From contig JAGVWZ010000011.1 of the NCBI GenBank assembly GCA_018304045.1, positions 1-53,348 on the forward strand: a stretch of DNA of 53,348 nt, given 5' to 3'. The DNA is from Candidatus Pacearchaeota archaeon. Lineage in GTDB: Archaea > Nanobdellota > Nanobdellia > Pacearchaeales > GW2011-AR1. Below the pieces are notes generated by a model. It did not search any database. It was given only the letters and a program-made list of their open reading frames with translations, and was not told where the DNA came from. A program made the position numbers and the translations under genes. Each line of letters begins with the position of its first letter. The stretch's first letter is position 1. Of this stretch, positions 25,629 to 35,274 are shown piece by piece.

Positions 25629-27745
25629 AGTTCAATTGCTTGCATTATTGGTTCGATTTTTGAAGGTCTTGCTATTATTGAACAAGTATTTGGATTTGGT
25701 TGATTATTATAATTATCCATGCATCTTATATAATAGTTTTGGTTGAATTTCCATTCAGTTGTATGTATTTTTCCATTAAAACTAGTCATTTTTATTCCAG
25801 ATTCTATTTCAAAATTACAATTCTTTAGAGAATAACTACATTCAGCATTCTCATCAGTTATTATTTTTAATTCTCCAATATCCCTATAAACTCTTACAAC
25901 AACAGGTTCTCTTTTATCAGTATCAACTTTGAAATTAGTGGAATTATAAGCACTATTTCCCCCTAAATCAACACACTTGAAGTAATAACTATAATTTCCA
26001 GAAATAAGATCCTGTCTTTGATTATGATGACTTGAACTTGTATTGGCAAATAAGATATAATCTTCCTCTTTAGCAGGATTACCTTTTGAATAATAACATA
26101 AAGCTTCTCCGTCTTTATATCCATTATCTGTTTCAATTGTTAAGAATACTGGAATTGTATCTGTTGAACCAGATATTGTACTTCCTCTTTCAGGAGTTAT
26201 ACTCATTATATTCAATGGCTGAGTTCCAATTACAACATAATGATAGCTTTGTTGATTCACATTCCTGTCACCTTCACTTGCAAAAGGCTGGTCTTTGCAT
26301 CTGAAATAATAATCATTTTCTTTTCTGTCTTGTATTCCTGTTAAAACAGTTCTGCAAGTATAAACTAAATTATTATTCATTTCCCAAACATTTGTATCAC
26401 AAGTCATATTATTCTCCATATAATCATATCTTATGTCTGTTCTGCTCCATCTGCACTCACTAGGTTCATTAACATAGACTTCTAAATTAAGTTTTGTTTG
26501 ATTGAACAATATTGGTTTATTACTTTCTATATTTGTTCCAACTATTGCAGGAGCAGTTGTATCAGGTCCTTTTTGAACACAAAAATTAACTGAAAATGCA
26601 TCCACATTAAAATTTCCATTTGCATCCCTGCATCTTATATAAAGAGTATATTCTCCATTATTTTTTAAAACAGGTGCAACAGCATTTATTGCATCAGGAC
26701 CTGGAAGAGCTAATTTTTCAGTGTGATTATATGCATATAAATCATCACCTCCAACATAATAAGTCATGTCATCATATAAAGACTTAGAATTATTTGTTGC
26801 AGTTGTTGTTGTTAAAACATAATCAATCTTGCATTGTGAAGGTTCTCCAACACCAGTGCCAGTATCCAATGTCGTGAATGTGAATTCTAAAGGAGTATAA
26901 GCTTTTAAGCAACCATCACTAGATAATTGATTTTTTATAATAACTCCTGTAGCAGGAGGTCTTACAGCATTGTTAGGAACCCAGGTATGGTTTTTGCTAA
27001 CTTTTGTCATTTTTATTATTGGTGAATTAACATCATTTGGATTTTTCCAAATGCATTTTTGTTGAGGAGTTCCAGCATTTATAATATCACAAGCCTGTCC
27101 AAGGCTCTTGCAAGTATATTCAGAACATTCTTTATAATTATTACACATTTGGCAATAATCTCCTCCAACAGGAGCTTGCCAAGGAAGACAACCAAACTCC
27201 ACAACCTGAGTTGATTTCTTGTAATATGTTAATATAAAAATTATTGTAGCAACAGAAAGTCCAATTATGCTTGACCAAACAGGTCCTATGCCAAATCCTT
27301 CTGCTAATCCTGCAACAACACCTCCAATTGCTCCTGCAACACTTCCCCAAAGAGCTCCATTTTCTCCACCTGCTAAACTTCCTATTGTGCTAAAAATTCC
27401 AACACCAATTCCAGCTTTCATAATTATTGATTGAAAATTAATATTTCCAGTTCCCCATCCACCATTTATAGGATCACCAGTACCAGTACCAGTTCCCCCT
27501 GTTCCATCACCAGTATTTGTATTATCCGTGCCAACACCAGTTGAGTCTCCATTAGGATTATCATTGATAACAGTTCCACCTGGAATATTTGTATTTGTAC
27601 CACTTCCAGGAATAGTTGTTCCTTCATTATTTCCCATGTCAGTTCCAGTTGGAGCACTTATAATATAGCTAAATGCAATAATTCCTAAAATAACATTTAC
27701 AATCATAAAATATACCTTCAAGTTTTTTATCATATTTTTTTTCAT
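25625..27745 (-). CDS. Cys-rich surface protein, 706 residues (second-half type)
   Basis: An N-terminal membrane helix (11-32) is followed by a Gly/Thr/Asn-rich linker (about 33-98), then a hydrophobic Gly/Ala-rich region (about 103-172) likely to hold two or three more helices. A Cys-rich module (about 180-235: 'GDYCQMCNNYKECSEYTCKSLGQACDII', given here in part) precedes three beta domains of about 110 residues. These repeat 'PSECRWS', 'YYFRCKDQ', 'CVDLGGNSAYNSTNF' and 'TDENAECSYS'. The chain aligns with the C-terminal half of the 1318-residue protein. It overlaps the 563-residue gene by one base and pilin-like C by four. Confidence 0.72.
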   Translation of the reverse strand: MKKNMIKNLKVYFMIVNVILGIIAFSYIISAPTGTDMGNNEGTTIPGSGTNTNIPGGTVINDNPNGDSTGVGTDNTNTGDGTGGTGTGTGDPINGGWGTGNINFQSIIMKAGIGVGIFSTIGSLAGGENGALWGSVAGAIGGVVAGLAEGFGIGPVWSSIIGLSVATIIFILTYYKKSTQVVEFGCLPWQAPVGGDYCQMCNNYKECSEYTCKSLGQACDIINAGTPQQKCIWKNPNDVNSPIIKMTKVSKNHTWVPNNAVRPPATGVIIKNQLSSDGCLKAYTPLEFTFTTLDTGTGVGEPSQCKIDYVLTTTTATNNSKSLYDDMTYYVGGDDLYAYNHTEKLALPGPDAINAVAPVLKNNGEYTLYIRCRDANGNFNVDAFSVNFCVQKGPDTTAPAIVGTNIESNKPILFNQTKLNLEVYVNEPSECRWSRTDIRYDYMENNMTCDTNVWEMNNNLVYTCRTVLTGIQDRKENDYYFRCKDQPFASEGDRNVNQQSYHYVVIGTQPLNIMSITPERGSTISGSTDTIPVFLTIETDNGYKDGEALCYYSKGNPAKEEDYILFANTSSSHHNQRQDLISGNYSYYFKCVDLGGNSAYNSTNFKVDTDKREPVVVRVYRDIGELKIITDENAECSYSLKNCNFEIESGIKMTSFNGKIHTTEWKFNQNYYIRCMDNYNNQPNPNTCSIIARPSKIEPIMQAIEL

Positions 27746-29436
27746 TATGAATATTCCTCCAAACCATTTACAAATCCTTGTGTAATAGATTGTTTTTTAC
27801 CATTTACTTTCCAAACATAACCATCATCAGTATATACTCCTGCAATATTTGAATATGCCCCGCAATCTCCAAGACTAACACAGATTTGATTCAAATCCAT
27901 TACCCAACTAGGATTTAATGGTTCACAATTACTTTCACATGTTTTCTCTCCAAAAAAATCTTCTGTAAATTGAACAATTTGTTTTGAATTTCCAAGACTG
28001 CAAACAGCTTTTGCATCTCCACTACTCCAAAACTTTAATCCAGGAGGATAATATGGAAGACAGATTCCAGTTCCATTAGAGCCATTAGCTGTTTTCATTA
28101 TTCCAGTTCCTATGCTTTCATTTACACCTTCAGCTTTTTCAACACTTGCATTTGAATTCTGACTTTTGCTTCCATCATAGAAATAATTAGGATTCCAGAA
28201 ACAATCTCTCTTATCAAAATTTTCACAATCTTCCTGAGTGAATTGGTCTATGCAATCATTCCATCTATTGATTCTGCATCCAGCTTCTTGAAAGTTTCCA
28301 TAGGCAGAACTCATTTTTTCTTCTTTGCAAACTTCATTTCTAAAATCTGCGCAAGGTTCTATTGTCTCTTCTCCTTGAACACAAACATGCCTGAAATGTC
28401 TGCTTCCAACTAAATCTCTTCCATTTCCAACTTCTCCTTGATAAACACACCAAGATTCCCCATTTCTATAACTATTTCCATTTTCAGTATTATAGCAATT
28501 CAAATCTTTACATATATAATCTCCATAGGTTGCTTTCCCTTTTCCACAAATGCTTCCAGTTATATAATTGCAATTTCCACATGTTGCAGAATTTTTATTT
28601 GCAGTGCTTGATTTATATCCACAAGATGCAGATTTTGGAACTATTTTTTTCCAATATGAAGAGTCTTTTGCATAGACTTTATTTGCATCATAAATATTTG
28701 CAGGATTTCCACAAGTATCTTTAAAATAAACTTCATCTCTTCCACTTAAACACATTGTTTCAGTAGTTGGGCCGCAATTAGCAGCTAATTCATCAGCAGT
28801 GCATAAATAATCTTTAAAAAATTCTGTTTTTGACATATTGCTGCTAGCTGTCCTATTTGTATCCAAACATTCTTGTCTAGTTATAAATCTGCAGGTTTTC
28901 TGTCCATCAGATTCATAAACACAAGCTCCTTTATCCTGGGAATATGCAGTCATGATACAATCAGCTTCATTTTTAATATCTTTTTTAAAATTAGTATTTA
29001 ATCCATATAATGCAGAAATTTTTTTGCATCTTGTTAAAGTAGAAAAACTAGCCTGGTCACCTATAAGACAGCATCCAAGTGTACATTGAGGAACATTACA
29101 CTTTGCATCTTCAACCCAAGTTCCTTCTGAAATCTGGCAGACTCTCTGAGGAGAATTTTCCATGCATAATCCTTCATCAGAGTCTATACAACATCCTAGT
29201 TTACAATAACTTGTAGAATCACAACTTGTAGGTGTTGCCCTATAAGATGATTGAGTCAGTTCATCAATAGAAGTATCGCAATTTGATTCAAGGGAATTTT
29301 GACACCATGCATCATTTTTTGTTTTTTCACAGCAAAAATTATAAGAAGGCCATTCTACTGTTTCACTTAGAATCATTGCAATAGAATAACTAATAAGTAA
29401 GCTAGCAAAAATTATTAATATTATTTTATTTTTCAT
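27745..29436 (-). CDS. Cys-rich surface protein, 563 residues (first-half type)
   Basis: An N-terminal signal anchor (5-24) leads into about 500 residues with some 45-50 cysteines, many in pairs (FCCEK, GCCID, GCCLIGD) and in spaced sets. Signature stretches are 'NGESWCVYQGEVGNGRD', 'GSRHFRHVC', 'EPCADFRNEVC' and 'CVSLGDCGAY'. These recur in the same order in the N-terminal half of the 1318-residue protein. Heavy disulfide bonding outside the cell is likely. It starts two bases after pilin-like B stops and overlaps the 706-residue gene by one base. No enzyme motif is visible. Confidence 0.72.
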   Translation of the reverse strand: MKNKIILIIFASLLISYSIAMILSETVEWPSYNFCCEKTKNDAWCQNSLESNCDTSIDELTQSSYRATPTSCDSTSYCKLGCCIDSDEGLCMENSPQRVCQISEGTWVEDAKCNVPQCTLGCCLIGDQASFSTLTRCKKISALYGLNTNFKKDIKNEADCIMTAYSQDKGACVYESDGQKTCRFITRQECLDTNRTASSNMSKTEFFKDYLCTADELAANCGPTTETMCLSGRDEVYFKDTCGNPANIYDANKVYAKDSSYWKKIVPKSASCGYKSSTANKNSATCGNCNYITGSICGKGKATYGDYICKDLNCYNTENGNSYRNGESWCVYQGEVGNGRDLVGSRHFRHVCVQGEETIEPCADFRNEVCKEEKMSSAYGNFQEAGCRINRWNDCIDQFTQEDCENFDKRDCFWNPNYFYDGSKSQNSNASVEKAEGVNESIGTGIMKTANGSNGTGICLPYYPPGLKFWSSGDAKAVCSLGNSKQIVQFTEDFFGEKTCESNCEPLNPSWVMDLNQICVSLGDCGAYSNIAGVYTDDGYVWKVNGKKQSITQGFVNGLEEYS

Positions 29437-29438
29437 AA

Positions 29439-30248
29439 TTAATTTCCAGTTATTCCCGGAGGCCTTACAAGACTCCTTGTTGCAAACATGAATTTATCTT
29501 GACTATTTCTGTTTGTAAGTATGTATATTTTTGTTCCTTCACTTCTCATTTTCTTTTCAACTTTTAAATCAGGATGAGAATACATGTAATTCATTGTTTC
29601 ACTATCACCATATCTTGCTTCCCAATTTGCAATAGAACTTCCTATTATAATAAAATCATATAAATTTGAAGCAACATCAATCTTAACTTGTTTATACAAT
29701 TGTGTATTTTCTTTTGTAAGTTCAAGATTTATATTTCCAGTAATCTTTACATTATAAGGTATTAATTCTACTTTAATATTTGGTTTATCCATATAAGCAG
29801 TATATCCTTTTTGTTCATAACTCTGTCTTACTTCTTCCATGCAATCTAGAGCAGTGCTTTCAATAAAGATTTTTAATTCATTTTCTATTTCAGATTTAAG
29901 CATAGGTTTCTGCATGACACAGGGAGAATAATACTGATTAATATAACACATATAAGCTACCTTGCTTCCATTATACATATAGAAATTTTTAGGATCCATT
30001 TCTCCACCTTGCATGCTTATAATATCAATACCCTCTTTTGCAGTACTGCTCAAACATTTTTCCATTGCCAAGGAAGGAGATTCTTTTGCAAATATAGCAA
30101 CAATATCTGATTTTTCTGTGAACAATAAAAATAACACAATTACAATGCAGAGTGCTAAAATAATAAATATAGTAATCTGACCTCGTTTAGATTCCGATTT
30201 CTTATTTAGAATTAAGCTGAATTCAAGTCTCTTTTTTTTATTATCCAT
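29439..30248 (-). CDS. Pilin-like QITIF protein B
   Basis: The 269 residues have a basic N-terminus of 23 residues, then SKRGQITIFIILALCIV, so processing after Gly23 would leave Gln as the first residue. The helix spans about 27-45. Conserved cysteines lie in 'EKCLSSTAKEG' and 'DCMEEV'. The end, 'FATRSLVRPPGITGN', matches the end of protein A ('FALRSCPLPPGY'). A and B form the closer pair, and both are followed by giant Cys-rich proteins. It lies 37 bases after the 1318-residue gene and two bases before the 563-residue gene. Confidence 0.72.
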   Translation of the reverse strand: MDNKKKRLEFSLILNKKSESKRGQITIFIILALCIVIVLFLLFTEKSDIVAIFAKESPSLAMEKCLSSTAKEGIDIISMQGGEMDPKNFYMYNGSKVAYMCYINQYYSPCVMQKPMLKSEIENELKIFIESTALDCMEEVRQSYEQKGYTAYMDKPNIKVELIPYNVKITGNINLELTKENTQLYKQVKIDVASNLYDFIIIGSSIANWEARYGDSETMNYMYSHPDLKVEKKMRSEGTKIYILTNRNSQDKFMFATRSLVRPPGITGN

Positions 30249-30285
30249 GTTTTTTTATAATGATAAGTTTATTTATAAATTTATT

Positions 30286-33200
30286 CTAATATTGGTAAGT
30301 TTCAAAAGGACTTGCCATTATCCTAGGTCCAGGATTTCCAAATTCATCCCTGCACTCAATATAATATACAACTCCAAATGTCCATGGAGCAAAATGTTCT
30401 ATTTTATCACTGGTTGTCATTTCAGTTCCATTACTAAAAACAAAATTCTTTTTTGTGCTATATCTGCATTGTGCAGGCTCATCAGTTGTTATTCTTAATC
30501 CACCATCATTGAAAACTCTTATTATAACAGGCCCCATACTATCAATTATTAATTTGAATAAAGTACTATTCTGTGCTTCATTTCCAGCAACATCCCAACA
30601 ATCAAAAGTTATATTATAGTTTCCTCTTGGAGCACTAGTCCAATTATAATCATGTTTATTAGTATAATCCCCTGTAAAAAAATCCCTGTTATAATCAACT
30701 CGATTATCATACCATTGACATTTTGAATCTCCATTTTCAGCTCCACCCTTTGTTTCAACTTTTAATACAACAGAAGCAGGATCTTGTCCAGATATTATTT
30801 CTTGGCCATTAACAGGCCTGAAGTCAATTATAGTTAAAGGACTTTGGCTATGTTGAATTTCATATATATAACTTTGAGTCATATTGTTTCTTTCTTCAGA
30901 AAGATCTTGGCATCTTATGTAGAATTTTGTTGAATTAGTTACATTAAGGTTTGCAAAACAAGGCAATCCATATTCAACTCGTATTTCACTGGCATTAACA
31001 CCAGGAATCATTAAACTTTCATAATCTGTTATAACATTTATACTGCAATTCATTTCATCATCCATATCATCAAAAGAAACATCTTCTATAGACCATCTGC
31101 ATTGAGAAGGTTCATCAACATATGTGATTATAGTCATATTAGTGACATTATATTTTACATAACTTCCTGTATTAGGAGTAACTGTTCTGATAACAGGAGG
31201 TGTTAAATCAGGTCCTGGATTTACGCAACTTCTAATATGATATGGATTTGGATTTTGCCTTCCACTTGCAGTCTTGCATTTTACAAATATTTCTGTTTTT
31301 GTTAATTCTTCTATTTCAGCTTCTGTTAAATTACAAGGTTGACAAACCATTGTTTTTTTACCATCAACATATTGTTCTTTACAAGGGTTTTGAGTAGTAT
31401 TGCATAATGTCTGTCCTGCAAAAGAATTTCTAACAGATTCTGGGCTTGGATACATTAAATCTAATTGATGGGCAGGTAGTATTTGTGCTCCTTTTAATCC
31501 AAATTCATAGAACATTTCTTCCCATTTTTTTGTAGGATCAGTATCAAATCTGCATTTTGCAAAAGGATCAACAGTTATTCCCATGTGTATCATTTTAAAT
31601 GGATCAACACATTTTCCATCAAGAGTTCTTATTTCAAAACCATCTTGACTTATTTCAGTGTATTTATATCCCTGAGTTATAACACTATAAAATGGTTGTA
31701 TCACTGGAAGAGATTCATTTTCTTCCAATGCTAAACATAATTCATCACTAGTCCCTTCATTTATAAATTTGCACAATTCACCTAAACTTTGACATCTGTA
31801 TTTTGTGCAAGGAACATCTATTACATTGCATTTATTACAATCTGCATTTCCAGAAGGCCTTTCCCACATTCCACAATGGAAATCAATATACACAAACATT
31901 ATCCACATTAATGCAAATAAATATGCAAGTAATGCTGCTAAAAATGCCATCATTATGCTTTGAGTTATAATATAGGCAATTAATCCAGCAAGCAATGCAG
32001 CAATCATTTCAAATCCTCCTGCTTTAATATCTTTTTGCACTATCTGCGCACTAATCGCAGCCCTAACACTTGAAAATGCATTAAAATAACTTCCAGCAGT
32101 AGTTGGATTTGATTGAACTTGGTTAAGTGAAGCTGGATCAAGAGAAGCATTGTCTTGGGAAATCATATACAAAAGTAAAGGAGATCCCATAGACCCTGCC
32201 ACTTGATTAAGTTCAGCTTGAAATGCATAAGGATCAATTGTTGATTCTGCAACTTCTAATTGACTAAGAATATCCAAATATTCTGCTTCCAATGCCATGT
32301 ATTCTGCAGAATATTGCTCTATACCTGCCTGATCTCCAGAATCTAATGCAGTTTGAAGATTTGCTTTTGCAATATTCATCTCTTTTTGAGTTTTTGCTAA
32401 TTCTTCATTAAGTTGAGTTATATTTGTAGAACTATTCATGCTTAATTCATAGGTTTCTAAATTTGTTAAATTTTCATCATTTATTGAATTAAAAAATTCA
32501 AAAGTTCCAGGATCAGCAGGTTTTGTACCTGCTCTTGCTTTATAAAATCCAATATATCCAGGACCTAATGTATTAGGCGGCGCTTCTTCTTCTCCTGTTG
32601 ATTTTGTTCCAATACCTCCCCCTGTCCATACATCAATATAATTTATCCAAGCTCCACAATCTCCAAGGCTTATGCAGAATTCATTCATTTCTTCTGTAAA
32701 ATAATCAGTATGGCATTTACAATTATCCACACACCAGCATCCAAATATTCCGCATATCCATGTTTCAGTGCATCTTTGAGTAGCAATGCTGCATAAAGAA
32801 TCTCCTGTAACAGTTACAGATTCTGATGTTTCATCATATAAATCAAATCCAGGAGGATATTCAGGAAGGCAAACATCAAATTTAAAACTTCCATCCATAT
32901 CAATATGTTTTACCCAGCAATCTGGATTTTTAGGGCACTTCTCCAGCATTTCAGATGTACTTTTTTTAGCATTTAATTCCAAACATTTTCCCCAATTATT
33001 AAATCTGCATGCAGCCTGTGAAAATTCAGTTCCATCATTTGCTGTTGCAGTGCTTGCAACACAAATATTATTTCTATAATCTACACATGGTTCAGTTCTT
33101 TCTGTTCCAAAATAACAAACATGTCTTACATGCCTGCTTCCAGCAGGATCTTTTCCTCTTCCAATAACATTATCATATTCACACCAAGATTCTCCATTTT

Positions 33201-34242
33201 TTCTTTCAACTCCATCAATAACACAATCAATATCTTTGCAAATATATTTTTTAGAATCATCCTTACCACAATAAGTTCCAGAAAATAAATCACAATCCTG
33301 GGCAACCCCTTCATGATTATTACAAGAATCAAACCAATAAACATCATCTTTGCCTTCAATACATCCTTTATGGTCTTTTGCTTTGCATGTTGTATTCAAA
33401 GAAGGGTCTGAACAATATTTTCCACTCACATCAAAATTAGTAGCATTTCCAGTTCTAACAATGCAATCATCAAGTGTTGTATAGACACATGTTTTATTTT
33501 TTCCAGAATAAAATACACAAGCACCTTCCTTGCTTCCCTGAACAGAATATTTACACTGAACTTCATTTGTTAATTCAGGTTTCCATTCTTTTGGAATAGT
33601 TGGATTTTGAGAATTCGCTAAAAAATCACATTGAGCCTGAGTTGTCAATTGCGCATCACCACTTCCTAATTGACAACAGCCTAATCTGCAATTAGGGCCT
33701 GCACATTTTTTATCATTTCCATCAAAAGTTCCATTAAGATCAATGCATGTCCCTTTTGAAGAAACAGGATTACATATTCCATCCTTATTGCTTTGACAGC
33801 ATCCTTTTTCACACCATCCAGCATCTACTTCAGAGCAATTTGACAAATATGTAACATAACTTGGATCAGATTTATCACAATTTATAGGTAAATCCATTTC
33901 ACACCATTTTCCAGATTTTGTTTTAGAACAGCATATTAACTGAGTTTCTGCAGCAGAAATTTCTGTAGATTTATAGATTAAATATGAAAAAGCAAGTAAT
34001 CCGATCATCAATGCAATTATTTGAAAACAACCAAGAGCAGCTGTTTTATAAATTTGAGAAGCAGTTTCAGTTGAATCTGTCTTTTTTTCTTCAGCTATAA
34101 TTTCTTTATTATTAGAAGGATTAGTATAAGAATATATTAAATAGGAAAAAGCAAATAATCCTATTATTAATATAATTATCTCAAAATAACTTATGCACGC
34201 TTTATTCAACATTTGTTTTTCCTCTTTTGTTATATCTCTCAT
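30286..34242 (-). CDS. Giant Cys-rich surface protein, 1318 residues (fused type)
   Basis: The N-terminus carries two very similar membrane segments, at about 16-38 and 70-92, both ending GLxAFSYLIY. A first-half Cys-rich region (about 100-560) is homologous to the whole 563-residue protein. Next come a coiled-coil stretch (about 610-690), a hydrophobic region with about two helices (about 745-790) and a second half homologous to the 706-residue protein. The second half has a Cys module 'CNKCNVIDVPCTKYRC' and beta domains with 'PSQCRWS' and 'YYIECRDEFG'. It is thus a one-chain version of the next module's two genes. No catalytic motif is recognised. Surface adhesin or scaffold is the best guess. 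Confidence 0.75.
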   Translation of the reverse strand: MRDITKEEKQMLNKACISYFEIIILIIGLFAFSYLIYSYTNPSNNKEIIAEEKKTDSTETASQIYKTAALGCFQIIALMIGLLAFSYLIYKSTEISAAETQLICCSKTKSGKWCEMDLPINCDKSDPSYVTYLSNCSEVDAGWCEKGCCQSNKDGICNPVSSKGTCIDLNGTFDGNDKKCAGPNCRLGCCQLGSGDAQLTTQAQCDFLANSQNPTIPKEWKPELTNEVQCKYSVQGSKEGACVFYSGKNKTCVYTTLDDCIVRTGNATNFDVSGKYCSDPSLNTTCKAKDHKGCIEGKDDVYWFDSCNNHEGVAQDCDLFSGTYCGKDDSKKYICKDIDCVIDGVERKNGESWCEYDNVIGRGKDPAGSRHVRHVCYFGTERTEPCVDYRNNICVASTATANDGTEFSQAACRFNNWGKCLELNAKKSTSEMLEKCPKNPDCWVKHIDMDGSFKFDVCLPEYPPGFDLYDETSESVTVTGDSLCSIATQRCTETWICGIFGCWCVDNCKCHTDYFTEEMNEFCISLGDCGAWINYIDVWTGGGIGTKSTGEEEAPPNTLGPGYIGFYKARAGTKPADPGTFEFFNSINDENLTNLETYELSMNSSTNITQLNEELAKTQKEMNIAKANLQTALDSGDQAGIEQYSAEYMALEAEYLDILSQLEVAESTIDPYAFQAELNQVAGSMGSPLLLYMISQDNASLDPASLNQVQSNPTTAGSYFNAFSSVRAAISAQIVQKDIKAGGFEMIAALLAGLIAYIITQSIMMAFLAALLAYLFALMWIMFVYIDFHCGMWERPSGNADCNKCNVIDVPCTKYRCQSLGELCKFINEGTSDELCLALEENESLPVIQPFYSVITQGYKYTEISQDGFEIRTLDGKCVDPFKMIHMGITVDPFAKCRFDTDPTKKWEEMFYEFGLKGAQILPAHQLDLMYPSPESVRNSFAGQTLCNTTQNPCKEQYVDGKKTMVCQPCNLTEAEIEELTKTEIFVKCKTASGRQNPNPYHIRSCVNPGPDLTPPVIRTVTPNTGSYVKYNVTNMTIITYVDEPSQCRWSIEDVSFDDMDDEMNCSINVITDYESLMIPGVNASEIRVEYGLPCFANLNVTNSTKFYIRCQDLSEERNNMTQSYIYEIQHSQSPLTIIDFRPVNGQEIISGQDPASVVLKVETKGGAENGDSKCQWYDNRVDYNRDFFTGDYTNKHDYNWTSAPRGNYNITFDCWDVAGNEAQNSTLFKLIIDSMGPVIIRVFNDGGLRITTDEPAQCRYSTKKNFVFSNGTEMTTSDKIEHFAPWTFGVVYYIECRDEFGNPGPRIMASPFETYQY

Positions 34243-34266
34243 TTTTTCTATTTATACTTTTGGTTT

Positions 34267-35031
34267 TTAATATCCAGGTGGAAGTGGACAACTTCTTAAT
34301 GCAAATTGATATCTATGTTCAGTTGCTCTTTCAGTTAAAACATAAATCCTATCAGATCTTCCAGTTATAGTTTCATTTATATCAAAACTAGGATTTATTA
34401 TCATATAACCCAAGGAATCAAAATAACAATATTTTGCTTGTTGATTTGCAGCTTCCATGGCAATATCTGCAAAATCATATATAGGATGTAGCATATTTAT
34501 TTTAAAATTATTAAAGTTTATTGTCCGGTCTTCACGAATTATTTGAAAATCTTTTTGTATTCTTATTTCAACATGTTTAGGATAAATATTTGTTGTTACC
34601 TTAATTCCAGGGGTATCAATAACATCTGTTGAGCTTTCTTTTAATTTAAATCTAAGTTTTTCAAAACAATCAGCTATCTTAGGAGTTATATACTCTGTTA
34701 TTTCTCTTTGGATATGTTCAACTAATAATGGTCTTTGATAAGCACAAGGTTTGTAATTCTCTCCACTATAACAAATATAAACTATTTCATCATTCATAAA
34801 TTGTACAGAATATCCAGGAGAAATATCTGCACCACTATTGCTTATTCTAGCAATAGCATCTTCAACAGCCATTCTAGTGCATGTTTCAATTGATCCTTGC
34901 GGATTTCTTTCATCAAAGATTTGAACAATTGGATTATCTTGGAATCTCCAAAATATAAAAATCAAAATTAAAACAACAATTATCAAAGCAAATATTATAA
35001 ATATTGTTATTTGACTTTTTTTATTTTTCAT
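34267..35031 (-). CDS. Pilin-like QITIF protein A
   Basis: I chose the ATG at 35031, 26 codons inside the longest frame. It gives MKNKKSQITIFIIFAL, has a GGTGG ribosome site five bases upstream and overlaps the end of the winged-helix gene by 11 bases. The 254-residue protein has a processing-like site before Gln7 and a helix at about 9-28. Conserved cysteines occur in 'ETCTRMAVEDA' and 'DCFEKL', and the end 'ALRSCPLPPGY' matches protein B. It is the first surface gene of the operon and precedes the 1318-residue gene by 24 bases. Confidence 0.74.
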   Translation of the reverse strand: MKNKKSQITIFIIFALIIVVLILIFIFWRFQDNPIVQIFDERNPQGSIETCTRMAVEDAIARISNSGADISPGYSVQFMNDEIVYICYSGENYKPCAYQRPLLVEHIQREITEYITPKIADCFEKLRFKLKESSTDVIDTPGIKVTTNIYPKHVEIRIQKDFQIIREDRTINFNNFKINMLHPIYDFADIAMEAANQQAKYCYFDSLGYMIINPSFDINETITGRSDRIYVLTERATEHRYQFALRSCPLPPGY

Positions 35032-35239
35032 TTTTCCACCATATCCAGGTTCCTTTTCCAGAACCCACTTGTTTACCTTTAATAGAATTTTCAGCCCTGA
35101 GATTAACAAGTCTGTAAAATATTTTTGTTCTTGTTACATTGGTTATAATTTTTTCTATTTCTCTTGTTTCAAGAGGCTCATAAGACTCTTTAATCAATTT
35201 AAGAATTCTATCACTCTCTTTGTCTTTTCCAATCCTCAT
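35021..35239 (-). CDS. Small winged-helix regulator heading the surface operon
   Basis: The 72-residue protein reads as a compact winged helix: a first helix with 'SDRILKLIKESYEPLETREIE' (split), a recognition helix 'RTKIFYRLVNLRAE' and a wing 'GSGKGTWIWW' at the end. It is probably a DNA-binding transcription factor. It is the first gene of the run down to 17381 and is coupled to pilin-like A by an 11-base overlap. A TATA-like TTTAAAA begins about 29 bases before the ATG, with two direct repeats immediately upstream. Autoregulation of the operon is likely but inferred. Confidence 0.72.
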   Translation of the reverse strand: MRIGKDKESDRILKLIKESYEPLETREIEKIITNVTRTKIFYRLVNLRAENSIKGKQVGSGKGTWIWWKNEK

Positions 35240-35259
35240 ATAAATAATTAGTATAATCT

Positions 35260-35270
35260 CTTTTTAAATA
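35260..35270 (-). promoter_or_regulatory. TATA box of the large surface operon
   Basis: TATTTAAAAA on the minus strand begins about 29-31 bases before the ATG at 35239, consistent with a leaderless transcript covering the regulator and the genes after it. Confidence 0.5.
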
Positions 35271-35274
35271 TATC

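Noticed and set aside
30286-34242. Viral or toxin tail-fibre origin for the giant Cys-rich protein
   Set aside because: No phage-like neighbours, codon use as in the surroundings, and the same family is repeated within the operon.
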